From Sinomicrobium kalidii (GTDB lineage Bacteria; Bacteroidota; Bacteroidia; Flavobacteriales; Flavobacteriaceae), in contig NZ_CP089211.1 in NCBI RefSeq assembly GCF_021183825.1, positions 5,252,501-5,316,500 of the forward strand: a DNA stretch of 64,000 bases, read 5' to 3'. A model generated the notes under the pieces. That model saw nothing but the letters and a program-made list of their open reading frames with translations. It was not told where the DNA came from and did not search any database. Shown here piece by piece: positions 16,242-27,000 of the stretch (positions within the stretch are counted from its first letter, which is position 1; each line of letters begins with the position of its first letter). The translations under genes and the position numbers were made by a program.

Positions 16242-18248
16242 TTATTTTTTCCCGAATCGAATGGCCGTTCCTCCGCCTTTTCCAAGGTGCAGTTTCAGGC
16301 TGTCCTTTGAGGTCACTTCCCTGCTACTGACCTCTATCTCCGCAGGATTGGTTTCATATCCCGTGCCTTCGGCATCTGCATAGATTTGGGCTTCATAGAC
16401 AGCTCCTTCTTCAAGAAAATCCAGAGCGATCTCCAGGTCTCTCGCTTCTTCATTGGTGATGCTCCCCAGGTACCAGTCTTCACTGTTCTTGTCTTTTCTA
16501 ACTGTAGTAATATACTCGCCGATCTCTGCATTCAGTACCCGGGTGTCGGACCAGTCTACCGGAACATCCTGCAAAAATTTGAATGCCGGGTTGCCATCGT
16601 AATTTTCCGGCAGGTCGGCCAGCATCTGAACAGGAGAATACAAAACCACATAGAGTGCCAGTTGTTTGGCGGCTGTGGTATGAACGTCCCGCCCTTCATA
16701 GCCCTGTTTGATCTCCACATCGAGTATTCCCGGTGTAAAATCCATAGGGCCCGACAGCATCCTGGTAAACGGGAGGATTACGGTATGTGAAGGCGGATTT
16801 CCTTCGCTCCAGGCATTGTATTCCTGTCCCCTTGCCCCTTCGCGGGCCATCATGTTGGGATAAGTCCTGCGCTCACCGGTGTCTTTAATGGGTTCATGGA
16901 AGTTTACGGCAAGCTCGTATTCGGCGGCCTTTTCCAGTACAAACCTGTAATAATTCACCCCGAATTGCCCGTGGTGCCATTCTTTCATGTTTAATCTTGA
17001 ACCTACCTGGCCGATCTTTATGTCGTGCATGCCGTATTTTTGGTAAAGTCCCATCCCGGCATCAATCTGTTCCAGGTAATTGATAATGTTCGACCCGGTT
17101 TCGTGATAGCCGATGATACTTACCCCTTTTGACCGGGCATAATCGGTGACTTCTTTCAGATCGAACCCGTCAGCTTCTTTCGTAAAGCTGAACATGTGCA
17201 TGGCATTCTCATACCACTGTGGGGTCCAGCCCTTGTTCCACCCTTCGATAAGCAGGTGATCTACGCCGAGTTTTTCACAATAATCGATATACATTCTGGC
17301 ATTTTCGGTCGTGGCGCCCTGTATCGGGCTTTCCCAGAACGAATATTTACCGATGTGCATCCCCCACCAAATACCAAGGTATTTATGAGGTTCAATCCAG
17401 GAAGTATCTTCCAGTTTATTGGGATCGTTCAGGTTCAATATCATGTAAGACGTGATGAGGTCTCCCGGGTTTTCTGCAATTTGCAGGGTCCGCCACGGAG
17501 TGGTGAAGGAACCATTGGTTTTTACCCGGTCGCCATCAGCCCAGGGCACGAGATCGCATTTGAGGGCGGTGCCGTTTTCCCGGGCCAGTGTCATGCTTGC
17601 ATAGTTGATGAGGTTTGCTTCGTGAAAGCTTAAAAACAATCCGTCGTTGCTTTTAATGGTGAGCGGGGTATGAACGGTATCCAAGGTACTTACTGCAGAT
17701 TGGGTAAACAAATATTCGTAGCGGTTGTCCTGATAGGCCGGAATCCACCAGGCCTCACCATCGTTACTGAGGTTAAAACGGGTTAGTTCGTCCATGATGA
17801 CCAGGCTGTCTTCGGTACCATTACCGGGATATTGGTACCTGAATGCTATTCCGTCGTCAAAAGCCCTGAATTGTATTTTAAGCTGTCTTTTCTGATCGGT
17901 TTCTTCCTGAAGAACGACTTCCAGTTGTTGATAATGGTCCTGTATGAACTGCTTTTCACCCCAGACCTGCTCCCAGGTTTCGTCATGTTCGGAGGTGTTC
18001 GTATTTACTACCCTGAGGTTGTTATGCAGGGAATCCCCGTTCTTAAACACAAAGCCCATTTCGGATGCGTCTATAATACCGGTTTCTCCGTGCTTTACCG
18101 AATATGAAGGCTTTCCCTGTCTTAACTCAAAAGTAATGCTGTTCTTTCCGTTGGGTGAACTGACAGTGATTTTCGAGTCTTTATTTTCAGGGGATCCACA
18201 ACCAAACAGAAAAGCTGTGATTGCTATGGATGTTAGTTTTTTGATCAT
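16242..18248 (-). CDS. GH97 glycoside hydrolase lipoprotein (inverting, SusB-like residues)
   Basis: 668 residues from the ATG at 18248, chosen because it gives the lipoprotein signal MIKKLTSIAITAFLFGC. The longer frame to 18368 adds 40 residues unlike a signal. The N-terminal super-sandwich (ITVSSPNGKNSITFELRQGKPSYSV) is followed by a (beta/alpha)8 barrel with LLIEGWNKGW, YHETGSNIINYLEQID, NFHEPIKDTGERRTYPNMMAREGARGQEYNAW and SGPMDFTPGI. The three acidic residues of the inverting SusB alpha-glucosidase (HET, HE, EY) appear conserved, so an alpha-glucosidase-type inverting activity is more likely than the retaining alpha-galactosidase type. It lies 127 bases after GH2 in the same orientation. 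Its role in a xyloglucan-type locus is uncertain. Confidence 0.88.
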   Translation of the reverse strand: MIKKLTSIAITAFLFGCGSPENKDSKITVSSPNGKNSITFELRQGKPSYSVKHGETGIIDASEMGFVFKNGDSLHNNLRVVNTNTSEHDETWEQVWGEKQFIQDHYQQLEVVLQEETDQKRQLKIQFRAFDDGIAFRYQYPGNGTEDSLVIMDELTRFNLSNDGEAWWIPAYQDNRYEYLFTQSAVSTLDTVHTPLTIKSNDGLFLSFHEANLINYASMTLARENGTALKCDLVPWADGDRVKTNGSFTTPWRTLQIAENPGDLITSYMILNLNDPNKLEDTSWIEPHKYLGIWWGMHIGKYSFWESPIQGATTENARMYIDYCEKLGVDHLLIEGWNKGWTPQWYENAMHMFSFTKEADGFDLKEVTDYARSKGVSIIGYHETGSNIINYLEQIDAGMGLYQKYGMHDIKIGQVGSRLNMKEWHHGQFGVNYYRFVLEKAAEYELAVNFHEPIKDTGERRTYPNMMAREGARGQEYNAWSEGNPPSHTVILPFTRMLSGPMDFTPGILDVEIKQGYEGRDVHTTAAKQLALYVVLYSPVQMLADLPENYDGNPAFKFLQDVPVDWSDTRVLNAEIGEYITTVRKDKNSEDWYLGSITNEEARDLEIALDFLEEGAVYEAQIYADAEGTGYETNPAEIEVSSREVTSKDSLKLHLGKGGGTAIRFGKK

Positions 18249-18375
18249 TTTTATTGCTTTTGAATAAGTTAGTTCCGAACGGTCACCGGGTACAGTTGAG
18301 ATGTCTTCCGTAGCCGAAACCCTTGATTGTGCCTGGGGTGACAGATTCAACGATACTGTTCGGCTCATAAAATTT

Positions 18376-20850
18376 TTATCTCGGGACCTGCCGGCAGTTT
18401 ATAGTTAACGTACCTGCGTTTAAACCGTCTCCTTTGGCCGTTAACCGTATTTCTCCATTTGTTCCGGACGACTGTATAATTACCAGGCATTTTCCGTAAA
18501 AAGCCTTTTTATTTTTGGCCTTAAAGGATTCGTGACTGGTAGGGTCGCCATTGTCCACTCCTGCTATTTTACCTGGACCGGACAGTTCAAAATCAATCCT
18601 ATTGGTCGCGGTAGGGGCAATATTCCCCTCGACATCAACTATGGAAACAGTGACAAAAGAAAGGTCTTTCCCGTCTGCCGATATGGTCTTTCTGTCGGCC
18701 TCCAGTTTTATTTGGGCAGGTTTACCGGCGGTTTTGATTTCTTTCACCAGCACTTCCTTCCCTTCTTTTCTTGAAACAGCTTTCAATGTTCCGGGCTCAA
18801 AGGGAACACGCCACATAACATGCAGGTCATCGTCTTTTTTAGACCGTTTTCCCAGTGACCTGTCATTCAGGTACAGCTCCACTTCATCGGCATTGTTATA
18901 ATATGCCCAGATATCGACTTCCCTTCCGGGCTCCCAGTTCCAGTGCGGGAATATGTGAAGTACGGTTTCGTCAGTCCACTCACTTTTGTACATATAATAC
19001 GCATCCTTGGGAAAACCGGCCAGATCGATCACCCCGAAATAGGAGCTCCTGGACGGCCATACGTAAGGAGTAGGTTCGCCCAGATAATCGAACCCTGTCC
19101 AGATGAACATGCCCGACATAAAATCGTGTTTTTTAATGACTTTCCAGGTTTCTTCGTGAGTTGAACCCCACGGGGCACTCACCTGGTCGTAAGCCGAAAC
19201 GGTATTGCCCGGGTTACCGTCAAGGAAAAGCTGGTCCCAGCGATATGGCCATCTTTTAATGGAATCGGACCGTTGATCGTAATAGCCCCTTGTAGCCAGT
19301 GCCGAAGTTGTTTCGGTGGCGATAAACGGTGTTTCCGGGAAATTTATCTGATGCTGCGTATAGGTTTGATGGGCATAATTGTAACCGATAAGATCCAGCG
19401 CTCCCGACCCTGCCAGGGCATTGGGTTGGGCAGGCTCATCAAACTGTAAAGTAACATCATTGTCATTGGTGTGGATGGGAGGATTCATTCCCGCGGTTAC
19501 CGGACGGGTAGTATCCAGACTTTTGACGATCTTTGACAGTTTCCGCCCTATTTCGGCGCCACGCTCTCCCCATTGTTCGGGAATTTCATTACCGATGCTC
19601 CACATAAAAACACTGGGGTGGTTCCGGTCACGCTTAATGAAATCCACCAGGTCCCGTTCGTGCCATTCGTCCCAGTACAGGCTGTAGTCGTATTCGGATT
19701 TCCCTTTTTCCCACATGTCAAACATTTCATCCATGACGATAAAGCCCATTTTATCACAGAGCTCCAGCAGTTCCGGGGCGGGCGGGTTGTGGGCTGTCCT
19801 GATCCCGTTGACCCCCATTCCACGGAGTATTTCCAGCTGTCTTTCGAGCGCCCTGGTATTGATGGCCGTTCCTAAGGCCCCCAGGTCGTGATGCATGCAA
19901 ACCCCTTTGATCTTGAGGTGTTCACCATTCAGGATGAACCCTTTGTCTGGATCAAATTCGAAAGAGCGGATACCGAACGGGGTTTTGTGACTGTCCGTGA
20001 GCTGGTTATCGATATAGATATCGGTTTTCAGGGTGTAGAGATCGGGTGTCTCTACCGACCAGAGTTCCGGTTTCTCAACGGTGTGATCGGCTGTGACCAA
20101 ACGAGTATCGCCGGTTTTGAACCTGACCGTTTGCTCTTTCTCCGATATTTTTTTACCATTGAAAAGTACGGAGGTCTTAACCACTCCTTCCCGGTCTTCG
20201 GCATGGTTGTTCACCACTTCCACTTCTGCATGGACTTCAGACCGGTCTTTGCTTACTTCCGGAGTGGTCACGTAGGTTCCCCGGTTCTTTACGTGTACCT
20301 TGTCTGTTACGGTAAGCCATACATTGCGGTAGATCCCCGAACCGGAGTACCAGCGGGAATTGGGCTGTTGCGAATTATCGACCTTTACGGTCATGGTGTT
20401 GGTCGCCTCGAAATTGAGGTAAGGGGTCAGATCATATTCAAAACCGATATAACCGTTGGGGCGTTTTCCCAGTAGTTTACCGTTGAGGTATACTTCACTG
20501 TTCATATAAACGCCGTCGAACTGTATGTACACCTGTTTGCCGGCATATTCCGAAGGAAGGTCGAAGGTCTTTTTATAATAACCGATCCCTCCGGGCAGTG
20601 CTCCGCCGCTAAAGGTGGCCGGGTGTTTTTCATTGAATTTTCCTTCTATGCTCCAGTCGTGGGGAAGGTTCAGAAGTTTCCAGTTGCCGGTCAGGGTATC
20701 TTTTTTAACCGTATCCTGAAGCTGAAAACTCCAGTCTTTGGTGAACAATTGCCTGCGTTTTATATCTTCCCGGGGCAGATCAGGGCTACAGGATGCCATG
20801 CCTATGGCAATAACCCATACTGATAGGTATAAAAAATATTTCGTGTCCAT
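18376..20850 (-). CDS. GH2 beta-galactosidase-like lipoprotein
   Basis: About 824 residues from ATG 20850 (MDTKYFLYLS...GMASC lipobox); an ATG three codons upstream is also possible. Domains in order: GH2 sugar-binding sandwich (NLPHDWSIEGKF, GGIGYYKKTFDLP, VYMNSEVYLNGKLLG), immunoglobulin-like domain, and the TIM barrel with RTAHNPPAPELLELCDKMGF, RDRNHPSVFMWSIGNE (acid/base Glu) and PFIATETTSA (nucleophile Glu). C-terminal DUF4982-like and Big/invasin-like domains follow (ISADGKDLSFVTVSIVDVEGN). GH2 enzymes of this layout release beta-linked galactose. This would remove galactosyl side chains of xyloglucan in the periplasm. It is first after the transporter genes, preceded by a terminator-like hairpin at 20989. 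Confidence 0.9.
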   Translation of the reverse strand: MDTKYFLYLSVWVIAIGMASCSPDLPREDIKRRQLFTKDWSFQLQDTVKKDTLTGNWKLLNLPHDWSIEGKFNEKHPATFSGGALPGGIGYYKKTFDLPSEYAGKQVYIQFDGVYMNSEVYLNGKLLGKRPNGYIGFEYDLTPYLNFEATNTMTVKVDNSQQPNSRWYSGSGIYRNVWLTVTDKVHVKNRGTYVTTPEVSKDRSEVHAEVEVVNNHAEDREGVVKTSVLFNGKKISEKEQTVRFKTGDTRLVTADHTVEKPELWSVETPDLYTLKTDIYIDNQLTDSHKTPFGIRSFEFDPDKGFILNGEHLKIKGVCMHHDLGALGTAINTRALERQLEILRGMGVNGIRTAHNPPAPELLELCDKMGFIVMDEMFDMWEKGKSEYDYSLYWDEWHERDLVDFIKRDRNHPSVFMWSIGNEIPEQWGERGAEIGRKLSKIVKSLDTTRPVTAGMNPPIHTNDNDVTLQFDEPAQPNALAGSGALDLIGYNYAHQTYTQHQINFPETPFIATETTSALATRGYYDQRSDSIKRWPYRWDQLFLDGNPGNTVSAYDQVSAPWGSTHEETWKVIKKHDFMSGMFIWTGFDYLGEPTPYVWPSRSSYFGVIDLAGFPKDAYYMYKSEWTDETVLHIFPHWNWEPGREVDIWAYYNNADEVELYLNDRSLGKRSKKDDDLHVMWRVPFEPGTLKAVSRKEGKEVLVKEIKTAGKPAQIKLEADRKTISADGKDLSFVTVSIVDVEGNIAPTATNRIDFELSGPGKIAGVDNGDPTSHESFKAKNKKAFYGKCLVIIQSSGTNGEIRLTAKGDGLNAGTLTINCRQVPR

Positions 20851-20969
20851 CGGGTACATTAAGGGTTAAAAGAAAACGGGGGCCGCCTCAAAAATGGTCT
20901 TTACATCACTTCACTCCTGTGTCTGTGGCCGGGAGTTCAAAATGAAATTCTCAATATATGGAGGCAGCC

Positions 20970-20989
20970 CCATCATCATCATCATCATC
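20970..20989. repeat. (CAT)n microsatellite
   Basis: Six and a half CAT units lie between the SusC-operon terminator hairpin and the GH2 gene. They are flanked by an inverted repeat (GGGGGCCGCCTC near 20879 and GAGGCAGCCCC near 20961) that could fold the spacer into a long hairpin on the transcript. Confidence 0.7.
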
Positions 20990-21008
20990 AAAAATCACCA
21001 TGGGTGAT
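20989..21008 (-). terminator. terminator-like hairpin after the glycan-binding lipoprotein gene
   Basis: On the minus strand the stem ATCACC/GGTGAT with loop CAT is followed by TTTT, 8 bases past the stop codon. It would let transporter genes be expressed above the downstream hydrolases. Confidence 0.5.
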
Positions 21009-21015
21009 CTTTGCC

Positions 21016-22404
21016 TTATGGTATAACATAATGAAAAGCAAACCATTCGTCTTTGGATTCGTCATAACTTGTTCCGAACCAGATGCCTTTTTCCGCAAAT
21101 TCTTCGCCATAGGCTTTTACTACTGTGATGACACTGGCAGTAGAGTTCAGTTCGCTGTCTGTATTTTGCAGCAGCGTATTTCCTTCTAAAGTTATCTCGT
21201 TAGTATCTTCGTCAATGGTGAATGTACCAGTAGTTTCTACACCATTTTGGAAGCGAGTATAATTTAGTGTGCCTCCGAACTGGTCGAACCTGATCCATGC
21301 ACCTTCTACGGCGGTGTCCCAACTGTCGTTCCAGCCCCAGTCCCGCGTGTCTTCGTGTGAAGTGGTCCATCCGTTACCTCCGGCGACCCAGTCAATGGGG
21401 TTGCCTTCGGCATCAAGGGACCAAAGCCTTCCGGAGCCGGCGCCACCGGTGAGCATCTCCAGCAATTCTCCCGGGGCAAATGAGGGATCGAAACCTTCGT
21501 CCGGTTCGGGGATGGTTTCCTCGGGTACCCAGTTGTCGCTGTACTCCTTGGAAATAAAGTTAAAGATCATGAGTTCATCTTTACTATTATGAAATGCTCC
21601 TAATTGCATGGCGTCCTCAGTCAGGGAAATAATCCTGAAGTTATCCCAGTCACTTACATCGTTTTCTGCAGATGAATTTTGCAAGGGGGCAGCATCTGTC
21701 ATGGTAAGCATTCGGGTATCGATATCCAAAAAATAGGTGCCGGATTCCAGTCCCCTGTCCGTAGTAAAGGCGTGGTTGACCTCTACGAAAGGACCGCCCT
21801 TTAAACTGAAAGTCATATATCCGTAATCGCCTGCATCGCCTATCCATTGATTACCTGACCAATCGGGTTCAAATGTCCAGCATACCTCCGGATCATCTGC
21901 AAGACAGCTGTTTTCCCATGCCAGGTCTTTGTGTGAAAAGTAAACCGGGCCATTCCAATATTTGGAAACCCCATCCGCATCCAGGTCCAGATACCAGGTT
22001 TTGGACTTGCCAACCCCTCCAGAAAGCGCTTCCCAAAGTGGATCGCTCACATAGTTCAGGTTGTCGTCTGTCACGGTTATGGGCACGGGGTCCATCTCTA
22101 CCACTCCACCGGCCGTTGATGCCGAGAATTTGATGGTATAATCGCCTTTAAAAGCATATCTGATGGTATCTATAGCGCGATTAGAGCGCCCGGTACCGTA
22201 ATCCCATATGGAAACAGTCTCCGGCGTGTTGTTTATCAGGATCACCGTATTTCCCCCGGCATCGGCATCGAAATCCTGGATAACTTCAAAATCTATATCC
22301 GACTTGTCCAGTTTTTCTCCCAGTTCGTAATCGTTATTCTGACAGGATGTTGCGAGCAGCCCGGTCAGCAATAACATGGACAAAGTATATCTGAAAATTT
22401 TCAT
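21016..22404 (-). CDS. surface glycan-binding-protein-like lipoprotein (SGBP) of the PUL
   Basis: A 462-residue lipoprotein (signal ending ATSC, Cys21) in the position right after SusD, where surface glycan-binding proteins are encoded. Residues ~40-110 look like a PKD/Ig-type domain (NNTPETVSIWDYGTGR, DTIRYAFKGDYTIKFSAST). The remainder consists of two related halves, from about residue 120 (DPLWEALSGGVGKSKTWYLDLDADG) and about 318 (GELLEMLTGGAGSGRLWSLDAEGNP), each rich in Trp, Asp and Gly. The acidic, aromatic composition suits outer-surface carbohydrate binding. No enzymatic motif was found. It is 23 bases after susD and clearly co-transcribed. Confidence 0.75.
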   Translation of the reverse strand: MKIFRYTLSMLLLTGLLATSCQNNDYELGEKLDKSDIDFEVIQDFDADAGGNTVILINNTPETVSIWDYGTGRSNRAIDTIRYAFKGDYTIKFSASTAGGVVEMDPVPITVTDDNLNYVSDPLWEALSGGVGKSKTWYLDLDADGVSKYWNGPVYFSHKDLAWENSCLADDPEVCWTFEPDWSGNQWIGDAGDYGYMTFSLKGGPFVEVNHAFTTDRGLESGTYFLDIDTRMLTMTDAAPLQNSSAENDVSDWDNFRIISLTEDAMQLGAFHNSKDELMIFNFISKEYSDNWVPEETIPEPDEGFDPSFAPGELLEMLTGGAGSGRLWSLDAEGNPIDWVAGGNGWTTSHEDTRDWGWNDSWDTAVEGAWIRFDQFGGTLNYTRFQNGVETTGTFTIDEDTNEITLEGNTLLQNTDSELNSTASVITVVKAYGEEFAEKGIWFGTSYDESKDEWFAFHYVIP

Positions 22405-22427
22405 GTCTTATTTTTTTGAGTTAACTA

Positions 22428-24011
22428 TTACCACCCAGTATTTTGTTGTAATACGCCGTTGGAGAGCGTTATCTGGTTGTTCGGGATTTGTTGCAATCCT
22501 CCGGTACTCTCCACATTCTGAGCGGAAATCACCTTGTTGGTCTCCACGCCTCCGTTCAGGACGGTGGTGTTCTCGGCCAGTTCTGCCGCTGCGGTACTGA
22601 TTCCCTGGCGAAGCAGGTCCCAATACCGGATCCCTTCTAATGCGAACTCCAGCTGTCGTTCCTTCAAAATGTTCTGTGGATTCGCCGGAATGGCCGTAAA
22701 ATTTTCTTTATAGGCCCTCTGCCGTACCTGGTCAAAATAGGCCTGGGCATTGGAACTGCCCAACTCTGCAGCCATCAACAGCACATCGGCGTATCTCATG
22801 ACAAAATAGTCCTGAAACTGACCGATCTGGAAATTCTCTCCTCCTACCTCGTCGGTAACACTGTTTCCATCTTCATCAATCACAGGGCTGTATTTTTTGT
22901 TGTAATAACCTGTATATTCCCTGTGACCATCTTGTTTGTCATAAGGGATCTCCTCTTCATCAATCGCAATGACACTGGCTCCCCGGCGTGTATCATTTTC
23001 ATTATAAGCCTTCCACAATTTCGGGTTTACCGTCACCCCCCAACCTCGTCCGTAGGGATAGTGGTCATAGTCCCGCATACCAAACATCACCATCCAGTGA
23101 TTACCATCCGTGTTCCCATCAAAATCACTGGTATAGGTATGTTTTACGGAGAACACTACTTCCGGGTTGTCTTCACCAGCATAATCTTCGACAGAGGTTG
23201 CCGGCCACAGCTTGGCAAAATCATCTACCAGACTGTGCCCGCTATTGGCAATTACATCTTCCAGGTAAGTAAGAGCCTGAGCTTTATTCACCACCCCAAC
23301 CAGGTCGGAAGCATTGTAGTAGCCTGTATAATACAAGAATACCCTGGCTATCATAGCCTCGGCAGCCCATTTGGTAACCCTTCCGCTCTCTGCCTCGGTA
23401 TAGGGTTCTTCCGGAAGGTTTTCTGCCGCATAAACCAGGTCTTCGGCTATTACCTTATACACCTCATCAGGATCTGCCTGGGGGATATTTTCGGTGGTCG
23501 GTTCGATAATAAGCGGTATGTGGCCCCAGAGGCGTACCATTTCAAAATACAGGTGTGCCCTTATAAACCGGGCTTCCGATTCGTATTGTACTTTTATGTC
23601 CGCATCATCACCCCAATCAATATCGGCCATCTTCTGTATCAATACATTACAGCGATATAATGCCCGATAATATTGTATCCAGTTATTTTCATACAGGTTG
23701 GCATCGGCAGGCGACCGGGAAATATCAAATTCATCTACAGCCTGGAAGCCATATCCGTCGGAATTACCCGTACCGCCAAAGCAGTTATCCGAAAGCACTT
23801 CACTGGCCACGGGAAAGCTCAATCCGCCAATCCCCCCGGAAGCAATCTGCATGCCGTCATAGCATCCTACAAGCGCATAAGAAGCACTGGTGGGGTTATT
23901 GTAAAAATTCTCGTCCGTCCCCTCCTGCGGTTCTACGTCCAGGTAATCTTTTGAACAAGCCCCCAATGCCAAGGTACCCAGTATCAGTATATATTTCAAG
24001 GAGTTTTTCAT
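22428..24011 (-). CDS. susD: SusD/RagB-family nutrient-binding lipoprotein
   Basis: A 527-residue outer-membrane lipoprotein (signal to ALGAC, Cys19) with the SusD pattern. It has a CSKDYLDVEPQ N-terminus, helical TPR-like segments (NWIQYYRALYRCNVLIQKM, SEARFIRAHLYFEMVRLWGHIPLI) and the C-terminal ILKERQLEFALEGIRYWDLLRQG motif. SusD caps the SusC channel and captures glycan at the cell surface. It starts 12 bases after susC. The symbol is used for the family, not for starch specificity: the neighbouring hydrolases suggest xyloglucan or a related glycan. Confidence 0.95.
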   Translation of the reverse strand: MKNSLKYILILGTLALGACSKDYLDVEPQEGTDENFYNNPTSASYALVGCYDGMQIASGGIGGLSFPVASEVLSDNCFGGTGNSDGYGFQAVDEFDISRSPADANLYENNWIQYYRALYRCNVLIQKMADIDWGDDADIKVQYESEARFIRAHLYFEMVRLWGHIPLIIEPTTENIPQADPDEVYKVIAEDLVYAAENLPEEPYTEAESGRVTKWAAEAMIARVFLYYTGYYNASDLVGVVNKAQALTYLEDVIANSGHSLVDDFAKLWPATSVEDYAGEDNPEVVFSVKHTYTSDFDGNTDGNHWMVMFGMRDYDHYPYGRGWGVTVNPKLWKAYNENDTRRGASVIAIDEEEIPYDKQDGHREYTGYYNKKYSPVIDEDGNSVTDEVGGENFQIGQFQDYFVMRYADVLLMAAELGSSNAQAYFDQVRQRAYKENFTAIPANPQNILKERQLEFALEGIRYWDLLRQGISTAAAELAENTTVLNGGVETNKVISAQNVESTGGLQQIPNNQITLSNGVLQQNTGW

Positions 24012-24023
24012 CTTTCAAAGTTT

Positions 24024-27000
24024 TTAGAATTTAACATTTAATCCCATCATAAATGTCCTCGGCCTGGGATAATACCCGAGGTCTACACCCGAAGAAAAGT
24101 TATAATCGTCATTCGAAATTCCATATCCGATCTCGGGATCCATACCGTTATAATTGGTAAATGTATAGAGGTTAAGCACAGACGCGTAAACCCTGAACTG
24201 GCTGGCAAAGAATTTTTTGTTCAACTTTAGTTTCGCTATATCAAAACCAACGGTCACGTTACTGATCCTCAGGAAGTCCCCGTCCTGTACATAGAGGTCG
24301 GAAAAGTTTACCCAGTTCCTGTTGTCTTCAGTAACCCTGGGCACACTATTGGACGAACCGGGGCCGTGCCAGCGGTCCAGGATTGCCGTAGTGTGGTTCG
24401 CATACTGGCTGGACTGGTTCCTGTACGATTGTACGATCTGATTGCCTGCTACACCATTGGCCTGCAGGGATAAATCGAAGGCCTGGTAGTCTAATGCGAT
24501 GTTAAAACCGAAATTGAAATCGGGATTAGGGTCACCGATATTTATCTTATCCAGGTCATTAATACTACCATCTCCGTTCTGGTCTACATAAATAACATCT
24601 CCCGGTTGCGCCGAAGGCTGTATTACAGTTCCGTTTGAGGTGTGGTTCAGCACATCCTGCTCGGTTTGAAAAATACCTGCGGTTTCGAGTCCCCAGAAAT
24701 ATCCCAAAGGATACCCGCTCTGCGCCCGGTAAAATTCCGATGAATTGTCAAACAACTGGTTCGCTTCTCCATGAATAATACCGTCTTCCGTGGGGATATT
24801 ACCCACGGTATTTTTGTTGTAAGCGCCGTTAACTCCTACCGTGAAATTCAGATCTTTAATATTACCGTGGTAATTTAAGGCCAATTCTACCCCTTTGTTT
24901 ACCACATCTCCGCCATTGATCCAGGGAGCATCAGCACCTGCTGTAGCGAGGATAGGAGGTTTGATCAGCCAGTCTTTGTTGGTCTTCTTGTACCAATCGA
25001 AATTGACCGTCAGACTGTTGCGGAACAAGCGGGCGTCAAAACCTATATCTATCTGCTCGGAAGCCTCCCATTTCAGGTCAGGATTGGCATATCTACTCGG
25101 ATAGGCTCCGGGGGACAGCGCACCTTCTTCATTTCCGAAAATGTAATTGGTATTCGCAAATGTTACAGGCGACAGGTATTGGAAATTCCCCGCATTCTGG
25201 TTCCCTACCTGGCCCCAGCTTGCTCTCAATTTAAAGAAGCTTAGCCAGGTAGCATTTCTGAGAAATTCTTCTTCGGTAGCCACCCATCCTGCGGAAACCG
25301 ACGGGAAATAGCCCCAGCGGTTATTTTCATGGAACTGCGAAGAACCATCTGCCCTGAAGGTGGCGTTTAAAAGGTATTTGTCTTTGTAGGTATAATTCAG
25401 CCTTCCGAAATACGACATCCTTTTGTTGATGTTCCTCGGTCCGCCATTTAATGTTATCTGCGCACCGTCGGTGTTCAGGGCATTGTCCAGCCAGGCGCGT
25501 TTCAGATCGTCAAAAACCAGGTTCACATTGCTTCCGTACATATAGTTGTCTTCGTACTTGTATGAGGAAGTCCCCATCATAGCTTCGAAATTATGGTTTT
25601 CAGCGATATTGAACTTATAAGTCAGCAAGTTATCCCACAACAGGGAGTGTCCTTTGCTCGTAGACTGGCTGGCCGTAGTATAGTTATTGAAATCATAGAC
25701 GGATAATTGATAGATGGGACTGAAAGCATGTCCCTCATTAGCCGTATAATCGATTCCCAGGCTTGTTCTGAATTTAAGGTTTTTAAGCAATTCGAATTCC
25801 AGGTAAACATTACCGACAAGCTTTTGGCTGTTGTTCCTGTTCTGGTTTCCGTAAACCATGGAAGCGTACGGATTTGATTGTCCGGATAACCAGCCTTCAC
25901 TATCATCGGAAGTGTTATAAAAATTGCCGTTTTCGTCATAAAAAGGCACCAATGGGTTTGTGTTGAATGCCCCTCTTAACGAATTATTGTATTGGTTACC
26001 TACACCAACTCCATTGTTTTTAATATAAGCGAAACTGAGGTTTTCCCCAAACGTTACCCTACCATCGTAGAGCTTGTGTTCGGAATTTATCCTGAAGTTA
26101 TAACGTTCGTAATTAGAAAGGTCCTTTCCGCCTACAATTCCTTCTTCGGCAGTGTAGGATAGTGAAGATGAGAACACGGAATTTTCCGAGCCCCCGGAAA
26201 CACCCAGGGTATAATTCTGGGTTACCGCATTGTCTTTGAACATGGCACCCATCCAATCCGTACCGCTTCCCATGGCATCGATATCACTATCGCTGAAATA
26301 GGGCAGTTTCCCGGAATTTACGGCAGCTTCATTAAGTATACTGGCATATTCTCTGGCGTTGAGCATATCTATTTTATTGGCAACCCTCTGTATACCGTAA
26401 TATTGGTCGAAGGTCATTTGCAGTTCTCCTTTTTTACCTCCTTTGGTAGTAACCAGCACCACCCCATTGGAAGCCTGTGAACCATAAATGGCAGCAGAGG
26501 CGGCATCCTTCAAAATAGAGATCGATTCAATATCGGAATTGTTCAGGTATGAGATATCCCCGGTCAATACACCATCTACCACATAGAGCGGCGCATTACC
26601 CCCCGTGGAACCCAACCCCCGGATGACCACATTCAGACCCGACCCGGGCTGCCCGGACGTAGAGGTGATCTGGACCCCCGGGGTTTGTCCCTGCAGGGCT
26701 TGCAAAGCATTGGTCGTGCTCTGTTTTTGAAGCTGCTCACCGCCTACCTGCAGATTGGCTCCCGTGACCAGTTCCTTTTTCTGGGTACCATAACCGATAA
26801 CAACAACCTCATTCAGCTGATCGGCCTGTGCCTGCATGGAAACATTAACGGTACCCTGCCCATTAACAGCCACCGTCCGGGTGGTGTAACCGATATAACT
26901 GAACTGAAGTTCGGCGTCCGCAGGAACGGACATCTGGTAATTTCCGTCAAAATCAGTAGTGGTCCCATTGGTGGTCCCTACCACTACAATGCTCACTCCA

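Noticed and set aside
20970..20989. (CAT)n run as a phase-variation switch
   Set aside because: It lies in a spacer and not in a coding frame or between promoter boxes; a trinucleotide change would not shift a frame.
22923..23660. 245-residue plus-strand frame within susD
   Set aside because: Antisense shadow of a strong SusD gene with clear domain motifs.
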